Positions 7,134 through 14,453 are shown, counted from the stretch's first letter. The stretch is 14,453 nucleotides of DNA from JAKVCB01 sp963578605 (GCA_963578605.1 CAUZEA010000130.1:1-14453), one strand, 5' to 3'. The notes: generated by a model from the letters alone, not told the origin. Program-made: numbers and translations.

Positions 7134-7144
7134 GGGGGGGGGGG
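7134..7144. repeat. G11 homopolymer followed by T and A7
   Basis: Eleven consecutive G at 7134-7144 are followed by one T and seven A (7146-7152). The tract lies between two leftward genes, about 90 bases upstream of the leader ORF start. Tracts of this length are prone to slippage and to miscounting. On the minus strand the T7 lies a few bases after a weak AGCCT/AGGCT hairpin (7160-7182), so it may also be part of a poor terminator for the YHYH gene. Confidence 0.8.
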
Positions 7145-7236
7145 TAAAAAAATCCTCTCAGCCTGGCGAGCAGACTAGGCTCCCAGTTGCTGGATGCAGC
7201 TGCCAGGCAACAGCAACCCTCTGGCCCGGCCGCCGT

Positions 7237-8406
7237 TCACTCGATGGTAAAGGCCCCGTCTTTCTTGTAGACCACCATGTGACCACGGGGCGTTTTGAAC
7301 TCAATGTGAGAGTCAAGCGGCACGCCCACCGGCGCGTCGGCGGGGATCGTGATTTCCGCCTCTACCGTATCACCCCGGCGGACAATGTTCTGGCCCTTGT
7401 AAGACCCCACCTGAAACCAGCTGGGCGCCTCGCGCGGCACCGGTGCCCGCGTGGCCCGCTGGGGGTTGAGCGTCATCTGGACCTTGAGCGTCTCGCATGG
7501 CCTGGCCACCGCCGGCGCCAGGCGGGTAATTACCCGGCCAATGCGGTTGCTTGTTCCGCGGGCGTTGTTCTTGATCGGGCCACTTCCGCCGCGGGCGAGT
7601 TGCCGATTGTTCGAAACTTCCACCTGGCCACGATAGCCGCCAATGATGTACGGAAATTGACCAGGCGTCACGTGGTAGTGATAGCCCCGCTCGGGATCGG
7701 TGTGGCCGTTGCACACATCGAGTTTCGCCTGGCCGGTTAAATCCCTGGCCATGGTGCCCGCTGACTCGTAGGGACCGTAGATGGGGTAACCGTCAAAGGC
7801 AAAGCCGATGACCGGCGAGTGCTGCTTGCTATCGTCGGGAAAAGGCGACTTCAAACAGCTGGGAAATTTATGGTAGTGGTAAATGCCGCGCATCTCAGGG
7901 TGGCCGCAACAACTGTCGAGCCACTCCTGGCTGTATCCCTCGACCGCGTTCATGCCCCCGCGTTCAAACGGGTTAAAGAAGACCACCCCGTTGAGCGCCA
8001 CACCAATCGGACCCATCGGAAGCTGCGTAATCTTTTCGCCCGGCTGCGGCCGCAGCGGCAGGCGGAACGTGAAATTCTGTACGCGCACTTCGTTGGGGTT
8101 CTTGTCGTTGGGAAAAACGGCCGTCGCATGGTTGGGATAGCCTTGGGAGCGAATAACCAGGCTACCCTGGTCGTGCCCCAGCCACAGGTTCGGGATGCCA
8201 TCTTCGTTCGTGTCGGCGGCGTGATAAGAGAACAGGTCCACCAGTTCAATCCCATCTTCAAACAGGATAGGTGGCAGAGTCTTTCTCATCAAGAAACCAC
8301 CGCCCACCCAGGTGCTGCTCACTGGCGGAGCGACCCGGCGCAACAACAAAAATCGCCACCAGCGCGGCAAGGCCGAAAATATTTTTGGTTTGCATTCGCT
8401 GAACAC
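7237..8406 (-). CDS. YHYH-domain exported protein, 5' end apparently frameshifted
   Basis: The frame gives 389 codons, opening at GTG 8406. The YHYH domain is unmistakable: GIYHYHKFPSC (174-184), then HSPVIGFAFDGYPIYGPYE (197-215), and a second GYHYH (241-245). A DTNEDGIPN segment (65-73) looks like a calcium-loop remnant. The last 100 residues form a separate, beta-rich C-terminal region. YHYH proteins are secreted, but their biochemical role is not established. The first 39 residues (RWWRFLLLRR...) are not a signal peptide. A proper one lies in the adjacent frame from ATG 8394, so this start is probably wrong and one base is extra near the G-rich 8300-8325 stretch. If no frameshift is real, the safest in-frame ATG is 8289. 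It ends in TGA. Confidence 0.8.
   Translation of the reverse strand: MFSECKPKIFSALPRWWRFLLLRRVAPPVSSTWVGGGFLMRKTLPPILFEDGIELVDLFSYHAADTNEDGIPNLWLGHDQGSLVIRSQGYPNHATAVFPNDKNPNEVRVQNFTFRLPLRPQPGEKITQLPMGPIGVALNGVVFFNPFERGGMNAVEGYSQEWLDSCCGHPEMRGIYHYHKFPSCLKSPFPDDSKQHSPVIGFAFDGYPIYGPYESAGTMARDLTGQAKLDVCNGHTDPERGYHYHVTPGQFPYIIGGYRGQVEVSNNRQLARGGSGPIKNNARGTSNRIGRVITRLAPAVARPCETLKVQMTLNPQRATRAPVPREAPSWFQVGSYKGQNIVRRGDTVEAEITIPADAPVGVPLDSHIEFKTPRGHMVVYKKDGAFTIE
8258..8394 (-). other. Signal-peptide fragment belonging to the YHYH gene, in another frame
   Basis: From ATG 8394 the sequence reads MQTKNIFGLAALVAIFVV and then APGRSAS. This is an ideal Sec signal peptide with a cleavage site after SAS or RSA. 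It goes on as EQHLGG.. and ends at a TGA (8258-8260) soon after overlapping the YHYH frame. Skipping one base, for example one G in the G-rich stretch encoding LGGRW, brings it into the YHYH frame. The upstream ATG at 8461 in the same frame is preceded by AGAAAGAG and could be used instead. Confidence 0.55.
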
Positions 8407-8715
8407 GTCCGGTGTGGCGGGTCTTTTCTTGTAAATCTCCAGTTGTCGCTTTGCAATCCATCTCTTTCTATTATTTCCCCGCCCTGGGCTAAATCAATTG
8501 TTGGTGACCGGGCGCACTGCTGAGCCGGGCAATTATTGTACACGCCACAACCTTAAGCCGTAGCGTACAAGCCCGGGGGGTAACCATTGACCTTCCCCTG
8601 CCGCCAGGTGACTCTCGGGAGAACCCTACCCTGACAAAAGTCCTGTGGCTTGTAGCGGAAGACCGTGAATTGTAGACTTCCCAGTTCAACCCAGCCCAAA
8701 AGGACCCCCTCGATC
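8407..8715. other. Intergenic region between divergent YHYH and YhcH-family genes
   Basis: It contains 5' regions of two divergent genes. A minus-strand frame runs through part of it only as upstream extension of the YHYH signal-peptide frame (ATG 8461). I see no strong -35/-10 pair, no RNA gene and no long repeat. GC-rich CCCGGGGGG at about 8571-8580 is the only marked compositional feature. Confidence 0.4.
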
Positions 8716-9165
8716 ATGATTATCGACCGTCTTGACAATGCCTCCCTGTACAGCAACTTGGCGCCACGTGTTACCGTTGCGCTTGCGTATCTCCGCGACA
8801 CGGACTTCGCCAGCACCGAACCGGGCCGCTACGACATCGAGGGCGATGAGATCTACGCGATGGTGCAGCACTACACCACCAAAGATGTCAGCCAGGGGAA
8901 GTGGGAAGCACACCGCCAGTACATCGATGTGCAGTACGTCGCACGTGGCAACGAACGTATGGGCTACGCCAACCTGGGTGACCTGACCGTCAGCCAGGAC
9001 TACCAGGAGAAAGATGATTACCTGCTGCTGGAGGGCGAGGGCGATTTTTTGGCGATGGTACCGGGAACCTTCATCATCCTGGGTCCACAGGATGCACACA
9101 TGCCACAGATCGCCGCTGGCACTCCGAGCGAAGTCCGCAAAGTTGTAATCAAGGTTGCCGTCTAG
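8716..9165 (+). CDS. YhcH/YjgK/YiaL (TabA/EbgC) family protein
   Basis: The 149-aa length is the usual size of this cupin-fold family, whose members include E. coli TabA, YhcH and EbgC. They are linked to sugar-anomer or sialic-acid metabolism and, for TabA, to biofilm control. Family landmarks are visible: GRYDIEGDEIYAMVQHY (37-53), the metal-site stretch WEAHRQYIDVQY (63-74) with Glu64 and His66, the G-x-E turn (GNERMGY, 78-84) and the late 'PQDAHMPQI' (124-132) with His128. The ATG at 8716 matches the family's 'MIIDRL' start; the frame extends upstream to 8665 but without family sequence. An AAAAGGA lies about 11 bases upstream of the ATG. It is probably cytoplasmic. No sugar-pathway genes adjoin it, so the substrate cannot be guessed. 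Confidence 0.92.
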   Translation: MIIDRLDNASLYSNLAPRVTVALAYLRDTDFASTEPGRYDIEGDEIYAMVQHYTTKDVSQGKWEAHRQYIDVQYVARGNERMGYANLGDLTVSQDYQEKDDYLLLEGEGDFLAMVPGTFIILGPQDAHMPQIAAGTPSEVRKVVIKVAV

Positions 9166-9170
9166 ATGTT

Positions 9171-9190
9171 GCGGTCGGCAAATAGACCGC
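9171..9190 (+). terminator. Hairpin directly after the YhcH-family gene
   Basis: GCGGTC (9171-9176), an 8-base loop and GACCGC (9185-9190) form a perfect 6-bp stem starting 5 bases after the TAG stop. No T-tract follows, so it may be a weak terminator or a 3'-end stabiliser. The rest of the gap to 9421 shows only an imperfect TTGGGAGC / GCTTCCCAA pairing at about 9235-9290. Confidence 0.4.
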
Positions 9191-9337
9191 CGAACTGCTC
9201 CAGGACCTGCTGGCCGCCAGCGGAAGTTTGGGGAGTTGGGAGCTAATCGTACGCACCGGCAGTGCCGATCGAACCGCAGCTTCCCAAATCGCTTGTTGCC
9301 GCCCGTTACTTCCTAAAAATTCCCAGTAAAGATCGAT

Positions 9338-9343
9338 TATAAT
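9338..9343 (+). promoter_or_regulatory. TATAAT box, candidate -10 upstream of PEP-CTERM gene 2
   Basis: A perfect TATAAT lies about 90 bases before the next gene in a locally AT-rich stretch. No good -35 hexamer is found at 16-18 bases (only A-rich sequence), so the call rests on the -10 match and position. Confidence 0.25.
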
Positions 9344-9433
9344 AAAACCAACCTTCTCCGGCAGAAATTCACAACCGGTCTAAAAGCAGCCCGTGATTTG
9401 TAATCTCTATCACAACCTCTCGTGAGCGATCCA

Positions 9434-10219
9434 ATGACCCTCGGTAAGCTGGCAAAAAAGAAAGCCCTGTTTAACATCACGTTTGTTGCGATCTGGGTGG
9501 CTGGGCTACTGCTTGCTCCAAGTTTCGACTCGAACAATTACACACGGGCAGCACTGGGTGCATCGGGGTACTTCCTCGGCCGGCCTCTCATAAGGCGCGG
9601 TCATTACGGAGTCACCAGCGGAACCACCTATCCTGGAACCGAGGTGCCGGTCGAATTGATCAGCATGAGCCTTGTTGGTTCCGATGCACCCAACCCGCAG
9701 CAAAGCGACCTGCCGTCAGCTGGAAACAGCGTCGACGAGACGAACCTTTTCGATGTGCTTATGGAATTAGCGGTCGATGGTGACAATTTTAAGTGGAACG
9801 CCTCCCTGGACATCACCCATCGGATTTCCGCCACCGACGGGGAGGGCTATCAGCCGAACACGGCAGATAGCGAGGATATCGTCGCCGGAGAATGGACCAC
9901 TGAACTGCTCGCAATGTCAATCGCAGGAGAACATCCCACGCTGGGGACCATTACGATTCGCGAGTCGCCCACCGCCGCGTCGCTCGGGAAATATGATATT
10001 ACCGACCTGGGTGATGGCGCCGGTGAGCTTGAGAGTTTTTTTGACATCTGGACCGAGATCAGAATCGGCGATGCGACACAACCGTTTCGCCCGGCCGCCT
10101 CAAGCGTGCGGCTAAATCTCACCAGCCTGATTCCTGAACCGTCATCGGCCGTGCTGCTGTTGGCTGGCCTCGCCGGGGTGGCCCTTCGGCGACGAAGACC
10201 GGCAGCTGCTGCTGAATAA
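9434..10219 (+). CDS. PEP-CTERM sorted exported protein 2
   Basis: The 261-aa protein starts at ATG 9434 (an in-frame GTG lies at 9422). A KKK stretch and a hydrophobic segment (ALFNITFVAIWVAGLLLAP) form an export signal, though I see no clean A-x-A cleavage site. The middle has ELISMSLVG, ELLAMSIAG, TITIRESPTAASLGKYDI and ESFFDIWTEIRI. I recall these strands from a family of Planctomycete PEP-CTERM proteins annotated only as hypothetical. The end carries IPEPSSAVLLLAGLAGVAL then RRRR, a complete PEP-CTERM signal for exosortase sorting. Here the protein ends 6 residues after the arginines, as expected. It stops in TAA, only 8 bp from the end of a convergent gene. Function is unknown. Confidence 0.85.
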   Translation: MTLGKLAKKKALFNITFVAIWVAGLLLAPSFDSNNYTRAALGASGYFLGRPLIRRGHYGVTSGTTYPGTEVPVELISMSLVGSDAPNPQQSDLPSAGNSVDETNLFDVLMELAVDGDNFKWNASLDITHRISATDGEGYQPNTADSEDIVAGEWTTELLAMSIAGEHPTLGTITIRESPTAASLGKYDITDLGDGAGELESFFDIWTEIRIGDATQPFRPAASSVRLNLTSLIPEPSSAVLLLAGLAGVALRRRRPAAAAE

Positions 10220-10227
10220 CGTGTTTG

Positions 10228-10581
10228 CTACTCGCCGCGCCACAAGAGGTTCTCGGGACGGGTGACCGTCTCGGAAAACTCCACAAACACGCGATTGAGC
10301 TCCGGCTCCGAAACTGAGTTTCTCACGGTCTGGCTTTGCACGTCATTCTGGTCGATGTGCTCAACAAACCAACCGTAGGCCGATGCCAACACCTGCAAGA
10401 GGGGTGGCCGCAATGGCTTCATGAGACCTGGCTGCTCGAGCGCGAGCACCAAAACTCCTTCGCTTTTGAGGTTACGGTCGTCGGTGAAATTGAGCAACTC
10501 GTTCAAAGACTCATCGACCTGTTCTTTGGTAGGCGCTTTAATCGTGCGGTCTTTGTCGGTCGAAATAAAAAGTACCATCAT
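10228..10581 (-). CDS. Small hypothetical protein, about 117 aa
   Basis: I do not recognise this protein. From the ATG at 10581 it reads MMVLFISTDKDRTIKAP, then an alpha-helical stretch (KEQVDESLNELLNF), a short Leu-rich middle (VLVLALEQPGL, PPLLQVLASAYGWFVEHI) and a polar tail ending ENLLWRGE. There is no signal peptide or metal motif, so it is probably a cytoplasmic protein. Possible starts are ATG 10581, ATG 10578 or TTG 10596, and no clear Shine-Dalgarno sequence decides between them. It ends in TAG, 8 bp from the convergent PEP-CTERM gene. It lies 265 bp downstream of the BatD/E gene on the same strand and could be the last gene of that transcript. The 10597-10845 gap shows only a CCCGAC / GTCGGG pairing (10805-10845) next to the upstream stop. 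Confidence 0.55.
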   Translation of the reverse strand: MMVLFISTDKDRTIKAPTKEQVDESLNELLNFTDDRNLKSEGVLVLALEQPGLMKPLRPPLLQVLASAYGWFVEHIDQNDVQSQTVRNSVSEPELNRVFVEFSETVTRPENLLWRGE

Positions 10582-10845
10582 CACTGCATCTGGCAATCGA
10601 AGGAGTGTGTGAATAGAAATGGCAACCCCGGTTCATGGAGGGTTTCGTACAGGCAACCAAGCTGCCAGCCGAATACCTGTTTGGCCAGAAATAAAGCATA
10701 CCGGCAACAAGCGCAAACACCCAAGTCCGTTGGTTGAGAATCAGCCAGCTTCACCCGGTTTGTATTGGTCCGGCTCGCAAAGTGCCGGCTAGCCGATTTT
10801 GGTGCCCGACCTGAACAGTACCGGTGGGCCACAAGAAGAGTCGGG

Positions 10846-13734
10846 CTAAATCTGCTCGAGGGCCTTGCCCGGAACCCAGCCGGTGGCGCCCGCGGCGGTT
10901 TGGATTTCAACCCAGGTCCCCCGCCTGGTGAGAATCGTGACCTGCTGCCCTTGGGCACCGGTGAGATTGAGCCGCGTGGGAAACTCGCTGCCGTCGCCTT
11001 CATGCAGGGCCACCTCGCTGGTGACCAGAATCCCCGTTGCCTGGTCACTTGGGGCACCGGCCAACATTAACGACAGGCCGCACACCACCACCAACACACC
11101 CGGCACGAGGGCAAATTTCCAGGCCGTAAACTGCCATCCCAGGAGTTTGAAAATCAACACTCCCCAGAACAGTCCCGATGCGGTCACCAGGAGGGCCCGA
11201 ATGGCGCCCGACCCGGGCCAAACCATGAGAACCCGGCTGACCGACCGCATCCAGGAGAGCGCTGACCCCGGTCGTTCATCGGCTGCCGGTGACGGGCCGG
11301 TTGCGGCGACCTTTGCCTGGGCAAAGCGCAAATTAGCAGCCGCCTGCTGGTTGGCAGGGTCGAGCCGCAGGGCGTGATGATAATTTGCAATTGCGCGGCC
11401 CAACTGGCCGCTCTGCAAACAGGCGTTCGCCAGGTTCTGGTAGAGCCGGCTGTTGGGTAGTCCCGCGTCGACTAGCAACTGGTATTTTTTTGCCGAACTC
11501 CAAAAGAGCGACTTGGCTTCGGCTTGATCGGTAGCCGAGAGCGTTTCGGCCTGCTGATAACGTTGATTGGCCTCGTCAAAAATGACCTGCTGCTGCGCCC
11601 GGTTCAGCCCAGGCGCACCGGCTGCCTGGCATACCAACTGGCCGGCAGGCTCCGAGGCGGTGACCATCGCGGGTACGACCAAAAGCAGCAAAAACATGCC
11701 GGCCAGCTGGCTGCCTGCGCGTCGCAACTTGCGCACATGGCCACGGGTCTTTTTGTACGAACTGCGGAGGTGTCGGCTGGCGATCGCCACAAACGAAGTT
11801 TCCAGCTGGTCCACCAAACGGCAACAAGCCGCCTTTTGCCCCGCGAGTGGGTCACTTTCGCTGAGCCGGTCAGCTGGACCTGGACGCTGGAGGTTTTCGG
11901 AAAACAGTTCCACCTCGTTGGCCTCGGATCTCAGCCCAGCCATGCGCGACAGGCCGACTGCCTGCGATGGCGACTCACATGATTTTCTGGACCGCGAGCG
12001 GATGTATCGCACCAGCGCCTTGACCAGGCCGGCCTGATCACTGGCAGCCTCGACCGCAGCCAGGCAAACGCGCCTGGCCGAACGCATACCGGCCAGGTGA
12101 CTTGCCAGCCATCTGCGCAGCCGGTCGAGCACAAGCGCCACCCAAAGAACCGGCGGTGCAAGGAGCAACCACCACCAACTGTTGCCACCGGCCGATGGCG
12201 ACTCGTGAAGGAGCAGGTCACCCAAGAAACTGTTTTGTAGCGACACTTTTTTCGCGAGCCCTGCCCCCAACAAACCGCCGGAGGTGGCATCACCGGTTGT
12301 GGTGCCGGAACCTGCCTTGATGTTGGTCACAATGCCGTCCATCGAAAGGGTTTCGGCTGCGTGGACCGTAATGGGAATCGGGTTGCTGGTGACCGTTTCG
12401 AACGATGCTGTAGCAGGATCAAAATAGCTCAGCGGAATGGGTGGAATTTCAGAAATCCCTTCTCGCCGGGGTCGAAGGGTGGTCACAAATATTTTGGTTT
12501 CATCGTGCACAAACCCGGCCAGGGACTGGTCGGTCACTTTAAAGTCGCTCGTGATCGCTTCGATATCAGCCAGGGGTGGTGCTTCAACCAGGTCCATCGG
12601 CCCGTCGCCCACAATCCCAATCCGCAACGTGATTGGGTCACCCGCATCGACGGTTACCGGCTCGGCCTCGGTCACGATTCGGTACCGCCCCACGGCTCCG
12701 CGGTAATCGGCCGGCCTTCCGGCGGTCGGGACCGGGAGCACCCGGGTCGAGTCGGTTTTGGCTTCGGCCACGATCGGGCGACTTTCAGAAACCGTTAAAC
12801 GCCGACCGAACGGCGAGGCAAACAGGTCATCGTCCATCATTTGCTTTAAAAGGCCGCTGGCGCCAAAAGAGGACCCGCCAAAAAAACTGCTGAACGGATC
12901 TCGCGACCTGCCAAGTGCGGTCGGGTAATTGACAACAATTTGTACGTCACTGGCATCGATCTTTCCTGCCCGCTTGGGATAGATGGTCGCAGAAATTTCG
13001 TACAGAAAATAACTGCGCTCGCTTCCCTGGCTATCGGCCCGCAGCACTTCTTTACCACGAGGCCGCTGGTTGTTCTCGGCCATCTCCTGAATGGTCTCGG
13101 CAAAACTACCCCACGAAGAATTTTGCGACACGAGTTGCCACATGTTTCCCTCGGAGAAGACAATCCTGTTCTCCCGATCCTCTAATTGCCCATTACCTTC
13201 CCCGACGACAATCTCTTTTTCCCGGTCCTGGAACGGCTTGATCCATATCTTGAGCTTCAAATCGAGCGGCTCCCCCACATAGACTTCGTCCTGGTCCCCT
13301 TCGATCTCCACAAACAACAGGTCACCCGTTTCGCTCCTGGTGGCCACAAACCTGATCGGTGCCGTTTTTTGGATTTCCCCATCGACCTCAACACCAAGCG
13401 ATGGGATCTCAAAGGTGCCGGCCCGCCGTGGCGTTACCAGGTACTGGGCCGTTATGCTGCGGCTCTCGGTGCGATTGCCGTTAATGATCGTAATGCGTGA
13501 ACTTTGCGAGGGTGTACCGGTAGTGGTTACCTGGCAGCCATCAATCTCGGGAATGTCCGGCAGCTGGTAGTTTTCCGCATTGGTAATCTGGACCTGTAGC
13601 ACCACCGGCAACCCCACGTAGGCCTCGCGGGTCGAAATTTTTGCCGTAACGTGCTGGGCCTCGGCTGCTGCGGCCAGCGCCACCACACAGGTTAACGATA
13701 GAGCCAACACGGCCTTCATACGTATGTTATTCAT
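10846..13734 (-). CDS. BatD-family protein fused to a BatE-like TPR and SH3 module
   Basis: This 962-aa protein starts at ATG 13734, with GAGGAAG 5 bases upstream; the frame continues to GTG 13800 but without such a site. Order of parts: a Sec signal (1-26, ending AEA), BatD-type beta domains (about 27-465) with YVGLPVVLQVQITNAEN and YVGEPLDLKLKIW strand pairs, and a membrane helix (519-537). A cytoplasmic linker follows, then a second signal-like segment (basic 661-675, hydrophobic 677-691, VTASEP). After that come TPR helices (about 718-810, including YQNLANACLQSGQLGRAIANY), two membrane helices (844-866, 874-893) and an SH3b-type domain (902-960, ending TGWVPGKALEQI). In other bacteria BatD and BatE are separate membrane proteins of the MoxR/Bat 'aerotolerance' operon, thought to act at the envelope; the exact job is unsettled. 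The gene follows BatC-like in one operon. Confidence 0.88.
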   Translation of the reverse strand: MNNIRMKAVLALSLTCVVALAAAAEAQHVTAKISTREAYVGLPVVLQVQITNAENYQLPDIPEIDGCQVTTTGTPSQSSRITIINGNRTESRSITAQYLVTPRRAGTFEIPSLGVEVDGEIQKTAPIRFVATRSETGDLLFVEIEGDQDEVYVGEPLDLKLKIWIKPFQDREKEIVVGEGNGQLEDRENRIVFSEGNMWQLVSQNSSWGSFAETIQEMAENNQRPRGKEVLRADSQGSERSYFLYEISATIYPKRAGKIDASDVQIVVNYPTALGRSRDPFSSFFGGSSFGASGLLKQMMDDDLFASPFGRRLTVSESRPIVAEAKTDSTRVLPVPTAGRPADYRGAVGRYRIVTEAEPVTVDAGDPITLRIGIVGDGPMDLVEAPPLADIEAITSDFKVTDQSLAGFVHDETKIFVTTLRPRREGISEIPPIPLSYFDPATASFETVTSNPIPITVHAAETLSMDGIVTNIKAGSGTTTGDATSGGLLGAGLAKKVSLQNSFLGDLLLHESPSAGGNSWWWLLLAPPVLWVALVLDRLRRWLASHLAGMRSARRVCLAAVEAASDQAGLVKALVRYIRSRSRKSCESPSQAVGLSRMAGLRSEANEVELFSENLQRPGPADRLSESDPLAGQKAACCRLVDQLETSFVAIASRHLRSSYKKTRGHVRKLRRAGSQLAGMFLLLLVVPAMVTASEPAGQLVCQAAGAPGLNRAQQQVIFDEANQRYQQAETLSATDQAEAKSLFWSSAKKYQLLVDAGLPNSRLYQNLANACLQSGQLGRAIANYHHALRLDPANQQAAANLRFAQAKVAATGPSPAADERPGSALSWMRSVSRVLMVWPGSGAIRALLVTASGLFWGVLIFKLLGWQFTAWKFALVPGVLVVVCGLSLMLAGAPSDQATGILVTSEVALHEGDGSEFPTRLNLTGAQGQQVTILTRRGTWVEIQTAAGATGWVPGKALEQI

Positions 13735-13796
13735 GGGACTTCCTCGCGTGGCCCGGTTCACACCTGGGGGGCCATGCCTCGTACGACTACCAGGGA

Positions 13797-14453
13797 TCAC
13801 CAGTCTTTATCCACGTGTGCCCGACGGGAACGGTTGCGCCGCTGCTGCTGAAGCCTGCGGACCATGTCGCGGTCGCGGACCGACTGCAACATCTTAAGCG
13901 CCTCTTCGCGGGTCATCTCACCGGTAATGGCCGCTTGCTGTGACTCGTCCGACTGGTCTGCATCCTGCTCGGGATTGACCGCCGTCAGGTCACCGCTGGG
14001 TGTCTCGGGTGAGCCAGCCTGCTCGTCCTCGGGCGCGCCGGACTCTGCCTCCTGCTCGTCTTGTTGCTGCTGGGCACCCTGCTGACTCTGGGGCTGCTGG
14101 TGCTGTTGGCCCGGTTTTTGCTGCTGCTGGTTTTGCCCGTCCTGGTTTTGTTGGTCCTGGTTCTCTTGGCCTGGGTTTTCTTGGCCTGGGTTCTCTTGGC
14201 CTGGGTTCTCTTGGCCTGGGTTCTCTTGGCCTGGGTTCTCTTGGCCTGGGTTCTCTTGGCCTGGGTTTTCTTGGCCTGGGTTTTCTTGGCTTGGGTTCTC
14301 TTGGCCTGGGTTCTCTTGGCCTGGGTTTTCTTGGTCTGGGTTTTCTTGGTCTGGGTTTTCTTGGTCTGGGTTTTCTTGGTCCTGGTTCTCTTGGTCCTGG
14401 TTCTCTTGGCCTGGGTTTTGTTGCTGTTGCTCTTTTTGCAACTGGCCCACCAA
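13797..14453 (-). CDS. BatC-like protein, C-terminal part, cut by the right edge
   Basis: The visible 218 residues are the C-terminus; the 'start' at the edge is only the first codon in view. The protein opens with QLQKEQQQQ, then a Gln/Asn/Glu repeat array (NPGQE units), a Gln-rich acidic stretch, and a final helix TREEALKMLQSVRDRDMVRR followed by basic residues and VDKDW. A low-complexity Gln-rich linker, an EEA-x-x-LL-like helix, a basic cluster and a terminal V-x-KDW are what I know from BatC-type TPR proteins and from VWA-TPR (BatB/C) fusions. The TPR part would lie beyond the window. The TGA is 62 bp before the BatD/E start, so the two are probably cotranscribed. Whether this is BatC alone or a BatB-BatC fusion cannot be told here. 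Confidence 0.75.
   Translation of the reverse strand: MVGQLQKEQQQQNPGQENQDQENQDQENPDQENPDQENPDQENPGQENPGQENPSQENPGQENPGQENPGQENPGQENPGQENPGQENPGQENPGQENQDQQNQDGQNQQQQKPGQQHQQPQSQQGAQQQQDEQEAESGAPEDEQAGSPETPSGDLTAVNPEQDADQSDESQQAAITGEMTREEALKMLQSVRDRDMVRRLQQQRRNRSRRAHVDKDW
14161..14415 (-). repeat. In-frame 15-bp tandem repeat array, 17 units, in the BatC-like gene
   Basis: Seventeen consecutive 15-bp units encode the pentapeptide NPGQE, with variants NPDQE, NQDQE and NPSQE. The block of eight NPGQE units at 14161-14280 is nearly pure at DNA level, differing only at the third base of the Asn/Glu codons. The NPDQE units cluster together at 14326-14370. Degenerate units (NQDQQ, NQDGQ) continue to about 14131. 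The unit length keeps the frame, so copy-number changes would alter protein length without a frameshift. Confidence 0.92.

Noticed and set aside
10805..10845. Terminator after BatD/E (CCCGAC / GTCGGG)
   Set aside because: The loop is 29 bases and no T-tract follows, so it is not supported as a terminator.
4219..10848. TAG reassigned to an amino acid genome-wide
   Set aside because: TAG is the natural end of the deiminase, the Tat protein, the YhcH-family, the 10228 and the BatD/E genes, each at the expected family or domain end.
14161..14415. CRISPR-like array
   Set aside because: The units are 15 bp, contiguous with no spacers, and in frame inside a coding sequence; it is a coding tandem repeat.

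Overview
The window looks like part of a Planctomycetota chromosome, probably Pirellulales-like. The reasons are moderately GC-rich DNA, two proteins with C-terminal PEP-CTERM sorting signals, a YHYH-domain protein, a Tat-exported divergent Gfo/Idh/MocA-like protein and a Bat-type operon. This placement is inference from gene content. There is no rRNA, tRNA, phage, insertion sequence or CRISPR array that I can support.

Layout, left to right. 1-235: a possible C-terminal scrap of a rightward gene. 434-976 (-): an unrecognised 180-aa protein with a CxCxxC cluster. 977-1651: a gene-poor stretch with a leftward terminator that has no obvious gene. 1652-2799 (+): PEP-CTERM protein 1, whose signal peptide is split by an apparent one-base frameshift; its tail overlaps the next gene. 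2720-3895 (-): a six-bladed Kelch-type propeller. 4219-5607 (-): an exported agmatine-deiminase-family gene with all catalytic motifs but two in-frame TAG codons. 5740-7014 (-): the Tat-exported Gfo/Idh/MocA-like protein, whose ribosome-binding site and start codon are tandemly duplicated. 7237-8406 (-): the YHYH protein, with a signal peptide in another frame. 8716-9165 (+): a YhcH/YjgK/TabA-family sugar-metabolism protein. 9434-10219 (+): PEP-CTERM protein 2. 10228-10581 (-): a small unknown protein. 10846-13734 (-): a BatD-BatE-like fusion. 13797-14453 (-, cut by the window edge): the C-terminus of a BatC-like protein with a 15-bp repeat array.

How the genes fit together. The right end is one leftward operon (BatC-like, then BatD/E), 62 bp apart, part of the MoxR/Bat envelope-associated family. 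The left two thirds are a loose set of mostly exported proteins on both strands with no clear common pathway. Several carry lesions near their starts (two split signal peptides, one double-nonsense gene, one duplicated start region). These could be sequencing or assembly errors, recent decay, or in places real recoding. I do not see a coherent new defence or metabolic system. The most unusual signals are the duplicated start region at 7003-7060, the double-amber deiminase and the BatD-BatE fusion.
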